Below, piece after piece: positions 53,266 through 63,954 of a DNA stretch of 64,000 nt. The notes below the pieces were generated by a model. That model did not search any database and was not told where the DNA came from. It saw only the letters and a list, made by a program, of their open reading frames with translations. Made by a program: the position numbers and the translations under genes. Source of the stretch: Notamacropus eugenii (taxonomy: Eukaryota; Chordata; Mammalia; Diprotodontia; Macropodidae); contig NC_092875.1 in the NCBI RefSeq assembly GCF_028372415.1, positions 51,212,771 through 51,276,770 on the forward strand, read 5' to 3'. The number at the start of each line of letters is the position of its first letter. Position 1 is the first letter of the stretch.

Positions 53266-53784
53266 AAGTCTCTTCTTCAGTACGCAGAAAAGGAAACTGA
53301 AAGGTATAAGGTGACCAGAAAGTCAAGGTCCTTGAAGTTTTTTCAGGTTTTCTGGGCAATCTCAGACAGCCTGCCATGTGCTCCTCCTGTCCCACTGCCA
53401 TTAACTGCTTCCCTTACCTTGCTCCATGGAGCTTTGGAAACTCAAGGGAGAGAGAATACAAGAAAGACCCCAGGTGATCGCTCAGCTTGTTTTAAGCTGA
53501 GCTGGAAGCTTTTGGGACAAGAGTCCATCCCTGTCCCTGACTCTCACTTGCCAGTCATCTCAGAGACAGTACCAGTTACTGGAAATCAATCAGTGGAATT
53601 CTCTGTGTCCTCTCCTGAAGGTTCCGGAGCACATGCCCAGCCCCTTGAGAAGTGCCCCTCAGACAAATATCCATGACACTGACCTAATCAAACTCTTTGG
53701 GGAACTTACCTAATAGATCCAAAGCTTCAATCATCAGTCACAAACCCTTTATATCAACAAAAAGATAATGTTGTCAAGAGGAGC
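53266..53784. other. Intergenic, nothing recognised
   Basis: A frame running from the SINE to 53676 looks long only because it starts in repeat sequence; no family likeness. Confidence 0.45.
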
Positions 53785-54015
53785 AACCAGGTGGCACAGT
53801 GGAGCCTGGCATCAGGAAGACTCCTCTTCCTGAGTTCAAATCTGGCCTCAGACACTTCCTAGCTGTGTGACCCTGGGCAAGTCACTTCACCCTGTTTGTC
53901 TCAGTTTCCTCATCTGTAAAATGAGCTGGAGAAGGAAATGGCAAACCACTCCAGTATCTCTAATAAAAAAAACCCCAAATGGGGTCAGGGACTGTCAGAC
54001 ATGAGTGCACAATAG
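53785..54015 (+). repeat. CORE-SINE of MAR1 type
   Basis: CCAGGTGGCACAGTGGAGCC, TAGCTGTGTGACCCTGGGCAA, GGAAATGGCAAACCACTCCAG. Confidence 0.88.
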
Positions 54016-54029
54016 CAAACAGCATTGTC

Positions 54030-54245
54030 AGGGACATCTCACATCAGGGCCTCATTAGCCCTTTAAAATTTGCAAAGTTCTTTTAAAATATCATGTCATT
54101 TGGTTCCCACAACATTCCTGGGTTGTAGTGCTACTAGAATCCCTGTTTTACAGAGGAGGAAACTGAGGCAGAGACTAAGTAACTTGCCCAGAGTCATACA
54201 GTAAGTGTCCAAGACCATATTTGAATACAGGTCTTTCCGACTCCA
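54030..54245 (-). repeat. CORE-SINE (MIR-like)
   Basis: CCCTTTAAAATTTGCAAAGTT, TTTTACAGAGGAGGAAACTGA, AACTTGCCCAGAGTCATACAG. Confidence 0.8.
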
Positions 54246-54364
54246 GAACCAGAGATATAATCAAGTGACGCATAGTAGGTACCTGATAAAATTATTTTGA
54301 ATTTAATTGGAAGGGAATTTAGAAACCCTATAAACCAGCTTCCTCCATGCTCAGATGAAGTATC

Positions 54365-54475
54365 TGGCCATCCCAGAGGACAGAGCTCTGAGCCTGGAGT
54401 CAGGCATCTGAGTTCATATCAAACCTCAGCTACTTACTAGCAGTGTGATCCTGGGTAAGTCACTTAACTGGATTG
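54365..54475 (+). repeat. CORE-SINE fragment
   Basis: TGAGCCTGGAGTCAGGCATCT, CTAGCAGTGTGATCCTGGGTA. Confidence 0.7.
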
Positions 54476-54589
54476 TAGAGTTTTGGAGAGAAGCAAATTG
54501 AAAGAAGGGTAGAAGGAATAGAAGGAGGTCTGGTTGTGAGGAAATTAAAAAAAAATTTTGGTGGGGGAAGAGATTTCAATGCCAAACAA

Positions 54590-54760
54590 AAATTTTGTAT
54601 TTGATCCTGGGAGTAATAGTGAACCACTGGAGTTTATTGAGTTAGAAAGGTGACATGTTGGGCAGACCTGTGCTTTAGAGAAATTCTGGAAACAGACTGG
54701 GGGTTGAACTGGAGTGAGGAGAGATGAGACAGGAAGACCAATTTTATTGTTAGAATCTGT
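54590..54760 (-). repeat. L2 LINE fragment
   Basis: TTGATCCTGGGAGTAATAGTG, CACTGGAGTTTATTGAGTTAG, CAGACCTGTGCTTTAGAGAA. Confidence 0.8.
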
Positions 54761-56265
54761 GAGAGAGACAGAACTAGGGTGGTAGCTCTATGAGCCAGAA
54801 TATGTTATGGTCTTGCCTCGGGTGAAAAAAAAAACATTACCTGGTAATGGGCATTTCTTTTGACCCTCAATCCAGGGCTCTTTCCAGACTGTGCACTCAG
54901 GAATCATATTAAAAGTTCTGATTTCAAAGGTGCTTAACAGTTTTACAAGGCACATTTCACAAAAGTGGGAGATAAGGGTTGGAGGCAGGAGAAGATATTA
55001 TTTCTCACATTTTCCAGAGGAAGATGGAAACCCAGAACTGAAAAGGGGCATTCTGAACCTGAAGGAAGACTGGGATAGAGACCTGACCCAGGGCCCTTTC
55101 ATGTTGCATCTGAAGGTTGCCAAGGATCCATTGTGATATGGTGGGGCTCTGTCTGGCAGAGCAAGAGGGGAGAGACGGAAGTGGGTAGCAGGTGGGAGGG
55201 AACTCTTGGGTCACAAATGTGTCGGTGGGATACTGGAGCCTCTATCCTCCAGGCTCTGAAACCGTGGTGGAAGGAGAAGTGAGTGCTTGGCCTTGAAAAG
55301 GGAGGAGGTTTCTAGGGAAGTTTCTAGGACAGGGTTTCAGCCTATAACCATGAGCACTATCATTCCCTAGGTCTTCTTCTTTATAAAATCAGACTAGAAT
55401 AGTCTAGAATAGGCTTGTTAAATAGACCCTGTGGGCTGCTAGAGTTAAAATGTAATTGGGAAATGTTTAACAACAGCAACAAAAATCAATAAAAATATAG
55501 CACAACATAGATAATGTTAGCTTGTGGTTTTCTAAGCTAGTATGTGGCCCTCAGGGATCTGTTTCTATTTGAGTTTGACAGCACTGGTCTAGGAGATTTA
55601 AGTCAGGAACACAACTCTGGCTGCCTGAAATCCTAAGCCACAAAATTCCTGAGCCCAGCAAGGTCACAGAATCTCTGAGCTAAAACGCAAGATAGTCCTC
55701 CCCACACCCAAACAAGAATTTCCTCAGCCATGTGCCAGATTAGGATCGGGCCACTCTTTGAGTGAAGACCTTGGGGGAAGAGGAATCCACAACCACCTAG
55801 GTCACTGCCCTGCCCCCACCATCCACACTAGGTGGTCAATAAATGTGCCTCCCAGACCTGAATGTGTCACCTCCCAACTCTTTGGTTCTCTCCGTTTCTT
55901 AATGCAGCCTTGGTAAGCTGTATTTAAGAGAGCCAGAGGCCACACTAAGTTGAGATACAGAGGCCTCTTATGTACCTGCTTTCCCTATGGAGGAGATAGA
56001 GATAGAACCATTCTAGAGTGAAATCTTGGGAAGGACGCTAACAGTACTGAACGCCTCAAAGAAGAGGAACCAGTGAAGCTGTAATTAGAAACTATAGTAC
56101 CCAAGGCAAATAATTTGTCCACAGATTGATTTTGTAATTCATAATGTAAAAAATAATACTGTCCTTCTACCTGTTATTGTGTTCCCATACAGGGAATTCC
56201 CAGAGAAGTAATTTCTCTCTGCTAACGCAGGTCAGCTGGCCCCTTTTCTGAAATTTATAGTGTCA
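54761..56265. other. Intergenic, one unclassified repeat
   Basis: 55425-55590 (GTAATTGGGAAATGTTTAACA; AGTATGTGGCCCTCAGGGATC) looks like an interspersed repeat that I cannot name. The rest shows nothing. Confidence 0.4.
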
Positions 56266-56269
56266 GGAA

Positions 56270-56390
56270 GACTTCCTAGGGCCTTGAGAGGTTCAATAAC
56301 TTGTGCTGGGTCACACAGTGAATATGTGGGCAGAGACAAGATCTGAACCCAGGTCTTCCTAGTGGAAGAAAACTTCATACTGCTAGAGGC
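56270..56390 (-). repeat. CORE-SINE fragment
   Basis: ACTTGTGCTGGGTCACACAGT, GATCTGAACCCAGGTCTTCCT. Confidence 0.7.
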
Positions 56391-56599
56391 CAGGATGCGT
56401 CTAGTAAACAATACCTAAAATGATTAAGACTAATTCAGTTGATTAAAGGGCGGGAGGGAGTTTCTATGTAGTGGCACACTGATGAGTATACTTAAATTCA
56501 GGACAAGTTTAGGCTTCATGTATGGACACTTTCTCTATAGCCATTGCAACATGGAATGGGTTTGCTCTGGAGGAAGTTAAGTGGCAAGTCACAGGAAAT

Positions 56600-56830
56600 T
56601 GTCAATCAGTCAATCATCAATCATCAAGTATTTATTGAAGGTCTATAATGTGCTGTGCTGTGCTGTGGAGAAGGGCGGTAGAAAGGATGAAACAATCCTT
56701 ATTTCCAAAGATCTTACTGTCTAATGGGGGAGACACCATACATCAATCCATACAGCATAGGCATAAAGCTAACAGATGTAAATATATACAAAGTAGCCTG
56801 GGAAGATGGACATTAAGAGTTTGGGAATGG
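56600..56830 (-). repeat. L2 LINE 3' end
   Basis: ATCATCAAGTATTTATTGAAG, CTGTCTAATGGGGGAGACACC. TGTGCTGTGC units at 56649-56667 expanded locally. Confidence 0.7.
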
Positions 56831-56869
56831 AATGGGGTTTTGAGAGAGGCTTCCTACAGAAATTGGTGC

Positions 56870-56975
56870 CTGAGGATGCCCACTTGTCAGGAATATCGTA
56901 GAGGGGATTCCTGGTCAGGGTAGCACTAGTTGGCCTTTGAGGCTCCATCCAGACTCCTATCATGATTCTATCACG
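56870..56975 (+). repeat. L3/CR1 LINE 3' end
   Basis: GTAGAGGGGATTCCTGGTCAG, AGTTGGCCTTTGAGGCTCCAT, TATCATGATTCTATCA. Confidence 0.65.
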
Positions 56976-57044
56976 GTGAGCTTGAAGTCAAGGTCTCAAG
57001 TTATGATAAACTTCCTCACCTGGTAGCTGCTTACTGACCTCTGG

Positions 57045-57272
57045 GTTGTTGTTCGGATCCCATTTGGAGTTTGGGTGTTTATTTTTGACAAAGATACTAG
57101 AGTGGTTTTGTCATTTCCTTTTCCAGATCATTTTACAGAAGCAGAAACTGGGGCAAACAGGGTTTAGTGATTTGCCCCAGGTCACACAGCTAGGAAGTGT
57201 CTGAGGCTGGATGGAGTTTTCTTGACTACAAGCCTGGCATTCTATCCACTGTGCCATCTAGCTGCCCCACTG
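57045..57272 (-). repeat. CORE-SINE of MAR1 type
   Basis: GTTGTTGTTCGGATCCCATTT, GGTCACACAGCTAGGAAGTGT, CTATCCACTGTGCCATCTAGC. Confidence 0.88.
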
Positions 57273-57559
57273 ACCCCCTGGGAGGAGGATGTATTTCACC
57301 ACAGTTGAAGTAAATTCAGCAATTATTCAAACAAATTAAAGTCTTTTAACCCCCAAATTAAAAAAAAACTCCAAAGAAAAACTTTCCTAGCTCTTCTAGA
57401 GTCTGGGTGGGGGATAAGGATTTTAGAGTCCTAAGTCCCTTCAGACTAGTATGAATACTGCTTGGGCCAAACCTTTATTCCCTTTTCCCAGAAGGTAGGA
57501 CAGCAGGGAAGCTGGACTAGGCTGGCCTGGGATCTGGGTCACTCAGGACCTTCTTCAGC

Positions 57560-57985
57560 CATAGGATTTTATGCTTCTGTATTGTACTTAAGTAATATTG
57601 TGTATTCTAGTTACCAGTTAGTATCATCTCCTCTTCTGGACTGCAGGCTTTTTGAGGAAAGGGACCAGGTCTTGTCTAGACTTTGTATCTCTTCCAGAAC
57701 TGTTTGCACCAGTAACCTTCAGTCAATCTCTCAAAAAACATTTATTATGCTTTAACTGTGTGCCAGGCACTGGCCTAGTGAGTTGAACACATGGTTCTGA
57801 GTAGAAAGAAAGACAGTATCTGACCTTAAAGGACTTACCTTCCAATGAGGAAAATAACACATAAAAGAAAGCTGAAAGGGGTGAGATAATCCCTGGAAGG
57901 CACAGTGCCTGGCACATAGTAAGAGCTATATAAATGTTCCTCCTCCTGTATTAAGAGGTAACCTTTTAATAAATATGTATTAAAT
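57560..57985. repeat. L2 (+), L2 (-) and MIR (+) fragments
   Basis: 57560-57720: sense L2 tail (GACTGCAGGCTTTTTGAGGAA). 57722-57870: antisense L2 tail (AAACATTTATTATGCTTTAAC, GTGTGCCAGGCACTGGCCTAG). 57888-57985: sense MIR-like end (CACAGTGCCTGGCACATAGTA). Confidence 0.65.
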
Positions 57986-58121
57986 GAATGATTAAATTAA
58001 CACATGGAACCCAATATTGCTAACCAATTGTTCTCTCCTTCCATTGGCAGGCCAGTGGTATAGAGACCCTGAAATTCGACTTGGGCCCAAATAATCACCT
58101 GGCTCATTCTGTGAGACCAGG

Positions 58122-58671
58122 ATGGCTGGCCGCCCCCCAAAGCTCCTCCCTGCTCCCCTCCCCAGAGTTGAATTCCTCAAGTCTTCCCACTTCAAAATTG
58201 GGCCTGAGCCCCGCCTCCTGGAAGGGTGTATGAAGACTACTTTTGGAAGTTGGTTCCCTGCCCACTGGGGCATCCATAAAGCTGCCCCCTTCCAGCCAAG
58301 CCCGAGCAAGGGGCTCTTTCATCAGGACTTGGAGAAGATCCGAGAGATAAACAGTGAGATGCACACAGCCTTTCCTGTCCATGACACAAATAACTTCCAA
58401 TCAAGCGTCAACTTGCTGATGCAAACCAGCAACCTGAAGATGCATGGAGACCCCAGAATCAATGTCTTCAAAACCATTTTCCAAGAGAAGTACACGTACC
58501 TGGGACCTGAGGCCTTCAATCCTTTCACCAAGGAAGCCCGAAGACAGTTCAATAAAGACAGCTTCCCCAGTGGAGACAGAGACAAGTTGGGGACCCCCCT
58601 GTCTCACAATCGCCAGGTCTACGTGCCCCAGCACAGGTTCCCCCAACTCCAAGCTCCATCCCTGCACTTTG
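58122..58671 (+). CDS. TEX45: TEX45 exon 1 (coding part)
   Basis: Encodes residues 1-183, MAGRPPKLLPAPLPRVEFLK to APSLHF, plus one base. It holds two of the internal repeat units: SSHFKIGPEPRLLEG (about 21-35) and TSNLKMHGDPRINVF (about 103-118). The donor GTGAGG follows CACTTTG. The frame stays open past the donor to 58775; homology of the splice phase with exon 2 supports splicing here. Confidence 0.75.
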
Positions 58672-60067
58672 GTGAGGGAGAGCACCCTTATTCTGCCCCA
58701 GCTCCAAGCCCTGGGCTCTGGCCCTGTCCATGGTCTATCTTTACCTGGGCTCTGGTTCCCACTTTGCCCTGGCCTTAGTCTCAAAGGACCCATAGTCTCA
58801 GCTTTTCTCCTTCCTACTCCCAGATCCCAAGGAGATCAGAAAAAGGCAATGAATGGATGGTAAAGCTGAAGTACTTCCCTGTCCCTGGAGATCTAACCAC
58901 ACTTGACCTCCCTAAACCCCTTTCTCAGATATCAGTCAGCAGGGGCACTGCTGGATAGGGGGCACAGCCTTCACCAGAACCTAATCTGGGCTTTCATCAT
59001 GGGAAGATTCACCTTTATTCTGCCCCTACCTGCCCTGACCTCATACCCTTCATGCACCTCCTGCAATGAAAAGACCCTGGGTCTGGGAGCCAAGAGAACT
59101 TGGTTTTTGTCCCAACTGAGTTACTGTCTTGCTCAGTGAATTTGGATGAGTCCTCATCCTTCTCACCCCCTGCAATATCCCTTCTGTAAAAATGAAGCTA
59201 ATAATCCCCATCCTCCTTTACTCTCATTTTTACTGAGATCATGGAAAATAGACATCTCTGTGTGTCTTTCACACTATCTCCTCTTGGTCTTTTTCTTTTT
59301 TCTTTGTCCTGGTCATTCCTTGTTTCTATTTCTGACTCTTGGTCTTTCTTTTTCTCTCCTCCCTTTTTTGTACCCCTCCTTCTTTGTGTGTCTTGTTTTT
59401 CTCTAATTACCTCTCTCCTTTCTGTGTCTTCTTCTGTCTCTGTCTCCTTGTCTGTTTTTTTCTATCTCTTCTGCTCTGTGTCTGTCTCCGTCTTTATGTC
59501 TGTCATGATTTCTGTTCTGTCCTTTTTCTGTTTCTTTTCTCTTTCTCTGTTTCTCTGTTCTCTCTACCCTGCCCTCTAATTATACTTGCTCTGATGTCTC
59601 TCTCTTTCTGATTCTGTCTCTCCATGTCTCATCTGGCCTTCACTTTTTTCCTGATTCTCTGACTGTGCCTCCGTCTGTCTCTGGGCTTCTCTTCTCAAAA
59701 ATCTCTTCCTGTTCTGATCTCTGTCCCCGTTCCTTCCCAACCTCTTTCATCTGTATTTTTGCTAGGAGGACCTTCTCCCCTGAAATGGGGAATGGAGTCT
59801 TATCCAGATACCTCCTATCGAGAGGAATTCCAAGGAAAATATATTCTTCCTATCCAGCTCTGTAAAAAGGTAAACCTTTGCCTCACTAAGTACAGTGATG
59901 AGGTGTGGGCAGTAAGCCCTCTCTTGCTTCATCTCTCCCATTGACTATGTGCCTGTCTGTCTGCAGTTGCATTCCCACCTGCAGTTAGGAGACTCCAGAA
60001 TTGGCCTAGAAGGAATCCGTTCAGAGCAGAAGAATGCCTATACTCCTCAGGGCCTGCCCCAGCACAG
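58122..60067 (+). CDS. TEX45: TEX45 (SAXO5), first three coding exons; gene incomplete in window
   Basis: Exons 58122-58671, 59766-59869 and 59967-60067 join with matching phases (1, then 0, ending in phase 2) and GT-AG introns, giving 251 residues plus a split arginine codon. No stop appears, so later exons lie further right or outside. Identification rests on position (beside PEX11G, on the opposite strand, as in human for TEX45/C19orf45/SAXO5) and on general character: no signal peptide or membrane segment, basic, rich in aromatic-proline turns, with a repeated unit. The name SAXO5 reflects the family role in stabilising axonemal microtubules, mainly in sperm. The start is the first ATG in the open frame (context AGGATGG, weak at -3 G). 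I have not matched the sequence residue by residue, so orthology is likely but unproved. Confidence 0.75.
58672..59765 (+). other. TEX45 intron 1 with long pyrimidine tract
   Basis: A MIR-like sense fragment lies at 59068-59235. From 59230 to 59760 the sense strand is mostly C and T (CTCTGTCTC, TTTCTTTTC units). Long frames there are low-complexity artefacts. Confidence 0.75.
59766..59869 (+). CDS. TEX45: TEX45 exon 2
   Basis: Encodes residues 184-218, GGPSPLKWGMESYPDTSYRE to QLCKK. The acceptor TTTTTGCTAG closes a 500-base C/T-rich intron segment and the donor is GTAAAC. Confidence 0.78.
59967..60067 (+). CDS. TEX45: TEX45 exon 3
   Basis: Encodes 219-251, LHSHLQLGDSRIGLEGIRSE to PQGLPQH, plus two bases. 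It holds a third repeat unit (HLQLGDSRI). The acceptor is TCTGCAG and the donor GTATGA. Confidence 0.78.
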
Positions 60068-60925
60068 GTATGACTAAGATCCTGCTGGGAGGGGGCCCCA
60101 AATTGAGGGATAAAATCTGCCTGCATGGGTCCTGAGAAAGCCCATGATTTGGCTCAAGCTGGGAAGGGGCCTCAGCATCCCTTGCTGATACCACTACCAC
60201 ACCTCTTGGGGAGCTCTCCAAGGCACCTCCTCTTAGGAAGATACTGGACCTTCCCACCTCAAGCTAGTGCCTGAAATTCCACCGTTATAAACTTTATGCT
60301 GTTAGAACTAGAAGGGACCCTAGAACTCCAGAGATGAGACCATCTCCTCCTCAAACATAAAAATATTTGGCAGGGACCTCAAATTCACTCTTGTTTGTTA
60401 GACTTTTCCCCCTTTCTTTCAGACGTCATTCTTTGTCTTTTCCCTCTCTGAATCTTTCTTCTTCTTTTTCTCTCTTTTCCTCCTTTTTTCTGCCCTCCTC
60501 TCCTACTTTTTCCTGTTCTTTAGTACTTTGTTGTCTCATCTCCCTCTTCTCTTCCTTTCCTCTCCCCTTCCCTTCTTCTTCTCCCTCCCTTTCCCTTTTC
60601 CTCTCTCCTTCCTCTTCCCCCCTCCCCTCTCCTCTCTTGCTCTTTCCTTCCTTCTCTTCCCTTTCTCTTCCCTCCCTTTCTCTCAGCTCATTTGTCCTCC
60701 TTTCTTTCTTTTTCTCTCCTTTTCTTTCATCCTTCCATGTAGCTCCTTTTCTTCTCTCCTCTTCCACCCTTTCCTTTCCTCCTCCTCTTTTTCCTCATTA
60801 TTCTATTCCTATCTCTTCTTTCCTTTTTCCTTCACTTTCTTTTTCTCCTACTTATTCTCCTCCTCTAGCTCTTCATCTCTCCCGCTACACAAAATTGTTC
60901 CTCCCAGGCCCTCTGGGGAATGTTT
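60068..60925 (+). other. Region after TEX45 exon 3, dominated by a pyrimidine tract
   Basis: 60370-60890 is an almost pure C/T tract (TTTCCTCTCC, CCCTTCTTCT). A 200-codon frame across it is an artefact. No convincing exon 4 is seen. Confidence 0.7.
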
Positions 60926-60929
60926 ATCA

Positions 60930-61192
60930 CTTAGTTAAACAACAAATGTATGATGTGTCCATTATGTGACAGGCTTTGTACTAGGAGCTAAATTGTAAAC
61001 ATAATGAATGAAACAATTCCCTGCTCATTAGGTGCTTACATTTAATGGAGGGAGACAAGCAGTAGATACATAAGTATACGTAGGAAAAATAAAAATAGAC
61101 TCACCACAAAGTACACATAGGGTGACTTGGGAAGGAGGGCTCTGACAATTGGGATCAGCAAAGGTTTCATGAAGAAATAGTGCCTCAGTTGT
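60930..61192 (-). repeat. L2 LINE 3' end (first part of a long copy)
   Basis: TTAAACAACAAATGTATGATG, ATTATGTGACAGGCTTTGTAC, CATTAGGTGCTTACATTTAAT; continues after two insertions at 61863. Confidence 0.7.
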
Positions 61193-61372
61193 TCTGTTTG
61201 TCCTTCATTCTGGAAGAGGACCATGACATCAAGATGATGACATGACTTGCAGTTGACTTGGATTTGAGTGAGGGAGAATGTGCAAGGTCACCAACCTCAC
61301 TTTCCTCTCCTGAGCCACCTGGGTCCAGTGACCAGATATTCATCAGGATGACTGGAGATGGCCTAGGATACA
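61193..61372 (-). repeat. CORE-SINE 3' half with LINE-derived tail
   Basis: GTCCTTCATTCTGGAAGAGGA is the tail also found at 61536-61560 in a LINE fragment. The body (ACTTGCAGTTGACTTGGATTT, GGTCACCAACCTCAC, CATCAGGATGACTGGAGATG) is the antisense of the SINEs at 12839 and 48485. Confidence 0.8.
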
Positions 61373-61530
61373 ATGGGATACAATGGATACACCCATTCAA
61401 TGAATAGGCTTCTTTAAGTAGTTACTCAAGGGATGGCCCCTTTAATAAAAATAAATAAATCAAACTAAGAGGGGAAGACCTTCAGGGTTCCTGGGTAAAA
61501 GAGAAACAGTTACTATTTAGTAGTTACATT

Positions 61531-61862
61531 GGTTGTTGTCCTTCATTCTCGAAGAGGACCAAAATGACATCACCATGATAAAGTGAGATTTCAGTGTGTT
61601 CAACTGTGGCTGATCAGACCAATACGAGCTCAGAATGCTCCACCACACATTGGGCACAGATAGTCTGTGTGAATATTTGGGGTGGTTACTCCAAATCTGC
61701 GCATCCTACATTTACTTTGTGCTGTCTCAATTCTGCTTTGCTCATACAGCACAGCACCGTTTCTGATGTGGGCATGCTATGCTGAGTGGTACTGTGCTAG
61801 GGTCTCCCATGTTGCACAGTTGAATCCAAAGTTCTTGAGAGAGACCTTGAGAGTGTCCTTGT
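61531..61862 (-). repeat. Non-LTR retrotransposon fragment, C-terminal coding end
   Basis: On the minus strand the worn frame shows NIHTDYLCPMCGGAF and ARIGLISH, a Cys-x2-Cys...His tail of the sort found at the end of RTE/CR1-type ORF2 proteins. It ends in the same bases as the SINE at 61193. Clade uncertain. Confidence 0.6.
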
Positions 61863-63954
61863 AAATAATAAATACATAAAGGAAAAGAGGAACTCTGAGG
61901 ACTAGAGGTGAGGAAGGGGCATATTCCAGACAGGAAGGCTAGTCATGTAAGCCATAGAGAGCTAGATTTAGTGTTTTATGTGAGGAACATGGTGAGAGAG
62001 GGTGTAATGTTCAGTGAGGCTGGGAAGATAGATTGGGATGGGTTTGTGAAAGGCTTTAAAAGCCAGATAGAGGAGTGTTGATTTGAACAGAGGCTGTGAA
62101 GGGAAGCCACCAGAATTGATTGAGTAATGGAGAGACATTTTTGGGGTAATCATTTTGGTTTTAGTGTATATATGCTCCAGCAAGGTGAGAAACCAGATAG
62201 GAGGATGTTGTGAAAATCTAGATGAGAGGTGATAAGGGCCTGAACCAGGGTGCTAGCTGTGGGAGTAGGGACGAGGGGTAAGAGAGGAGATATGTCATAT
62301 GGGTAAAAATAACAAGGTTCAGCAATTGCTTGAATATGTTGGGTGAGGAAGAAGAAGAAACATAGGATAATGTCAAAATTACTAACTTGGGAGTCTGGAA
62401 ACACGATGGTACCTTCAGCAGAAACCGAGAATCCTGAGAAAGTGTTGTGTTTGTAGGGAAAGATAAGGAGTTCAGTTCTGGATGTATTGAGTTTGGGATG
62501 TGCAATAAGCATTTGGAGGATGAAAACTCAGCTATATAGATCTGGGAGCCATTTGCATAAAGCTGATGGTCAAACACATGGGAGCTAGTCAGTTTACCTG
62601 GAAAAAGAGTGTAGAGAAAGCAGAGAAGAAGGTTTAAGGAAGAGTCATGGGGGACATCCACAGGTAGGGACATGATATGGAAGAGCTAAGAAAGGAGAGT
62701 AAGAAGTCACATAAGAGGAAAATCAGGAGAGATCACCATCAAAAAAATCAGTAGAGGAAAGGAAAGAGTCTCTAGGGGAAAGAAGTGGTCAAACAGAACA
62801 GAAGGCAGTAACGAGGTACAGAAGAATGAGTAATGAGAAAAGACCATCCGAGTTGAAAATGAAGAGACCATTGGTAACAGTGGAGAGAACAATTTCAGTG
62901 CAGTGATGAAGTTAGAAGCCAGATTGCAAAGAGAAGGGATTGGGAACGAGCAATGTGCTACTCACCTTGTGCCCGAGAAATGAGGATTTAAAATGCAGAA
63001 TGAGATATACATTGTTTAAACATGGTCAAGGTGAGAGTTTATTTTGCAAGACTATGCGTATTTGTTATGAAGGGTTTTTTTTATTGTGCAGTTGGGGTGA
63101 GGTACAGTGAGAGGAAGAGATAATAAATGCTTGCAAAGTATCTAAATATATTCTAAAAGAAAAATGGAAAAAAAATTAAATTATATTAATAAAAAAGACT
63201 CATAAAAAAAGGAGTCCGAGGAAAGGAAATGGAGTCTGTAAGTGTAGATAACTTTTTCAAGGAGTTTGACTAAGAAATGGAAGACAGATATAAGATAATA
63301 GTATGAGTGGAAGGTAGGGTCCAGTGAAGATTTTTTTTTTTTAGTTGGAGAAATTTGAGAGAGAGAGAGAGAGAGGATATGACTGAAGTTACAATTTGAC
63401 GGAGAAAATGGAAGGGATGGGAACAACTTCAATGAAGAAAGGTTGTCTTTGTCAAGGAAAGGGGCCACTTCTTTGTCAGAGACTGGTGGAGAGGGGGACA
63501 GAGTAGGAGATAATGTTAAGGAGTTTTGAGATGGAGAGGAGTGAATGGTCTCAGCCAAGTCCTCAGGTAAAAAACAGTGGAAGGGGTAATGTGGAAGATT
63601 TGAGGAGTGAAGAGAAGTTTCAGAATAGCTTTTGTGGGGAGTAAGACAGGGAATCAGATAGAGAAGAATAAGAAGACTGCCTTGTTGCAGTGAGGACCCA
63701 GTTGAGGTTGGAGAACATGAATTGGTCATGTGTCATCTGGTCACCATGGTTGTGTGACTTCCTCCAGCTCCATTTAGCAGCACTTGAATAGGTGTGGATG
63801 AAGGAGGTGATTGGTGGGAATGATCCAGGCTAGGGCTGCAAAAAGATGAGGAGTGATGGGACAATTTGGGGAAGGATTGGTGATGGTATTTAGGATAGGT
63901 GGGATCATAGGACTGTGTATTTAGAACTAACTGGGAACTTAGAGAGTGAGTCAT
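61863..63954 (-). repeat. L2 LINE, long copy
   Basis: Over 2 kb of antisense L2 in order: GGCATATTCCAGACAGGAAGG, AGGCTTTAAAAGCCAGATAGA, AACAAGGTTCAGCAATTGCTT, GGAGTTCAGTTCTGGATGTAT, TGGGAGCCATTTGCATAAAGC, TTCAAGGAGTTTGACTAAGAA, TTGTTGCAGTGAGGACCCAGT. With 60930-61192 it covers most of an L2. Confidence 0.88.

Noticed and set aside
53191-53676. 161-codon frame
   Set aside because: Begins within a MAR1-type SINE and runs into unassigned DNA; no family or splice support.
58104-58793. Minus-strand frames opposite TEX45 exon 1
   Set aside because: Antisense shadows; the plus frame has matching splice phases and repeat units.
60421-60925. Possible TEX45 exon 4 after TTTCAG (60421) or CTCTAG (about 60867)
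   Set aside because: Phases can be made to fit, but the encoded residues are low complexity or soon reach a stop, and no donor follows sensibly.
60367-60969. 200-codon frame rich in Ser, Leu, Phe and Pro
   Set aside because: A product of the long C/T tract; low complexity in every frame.
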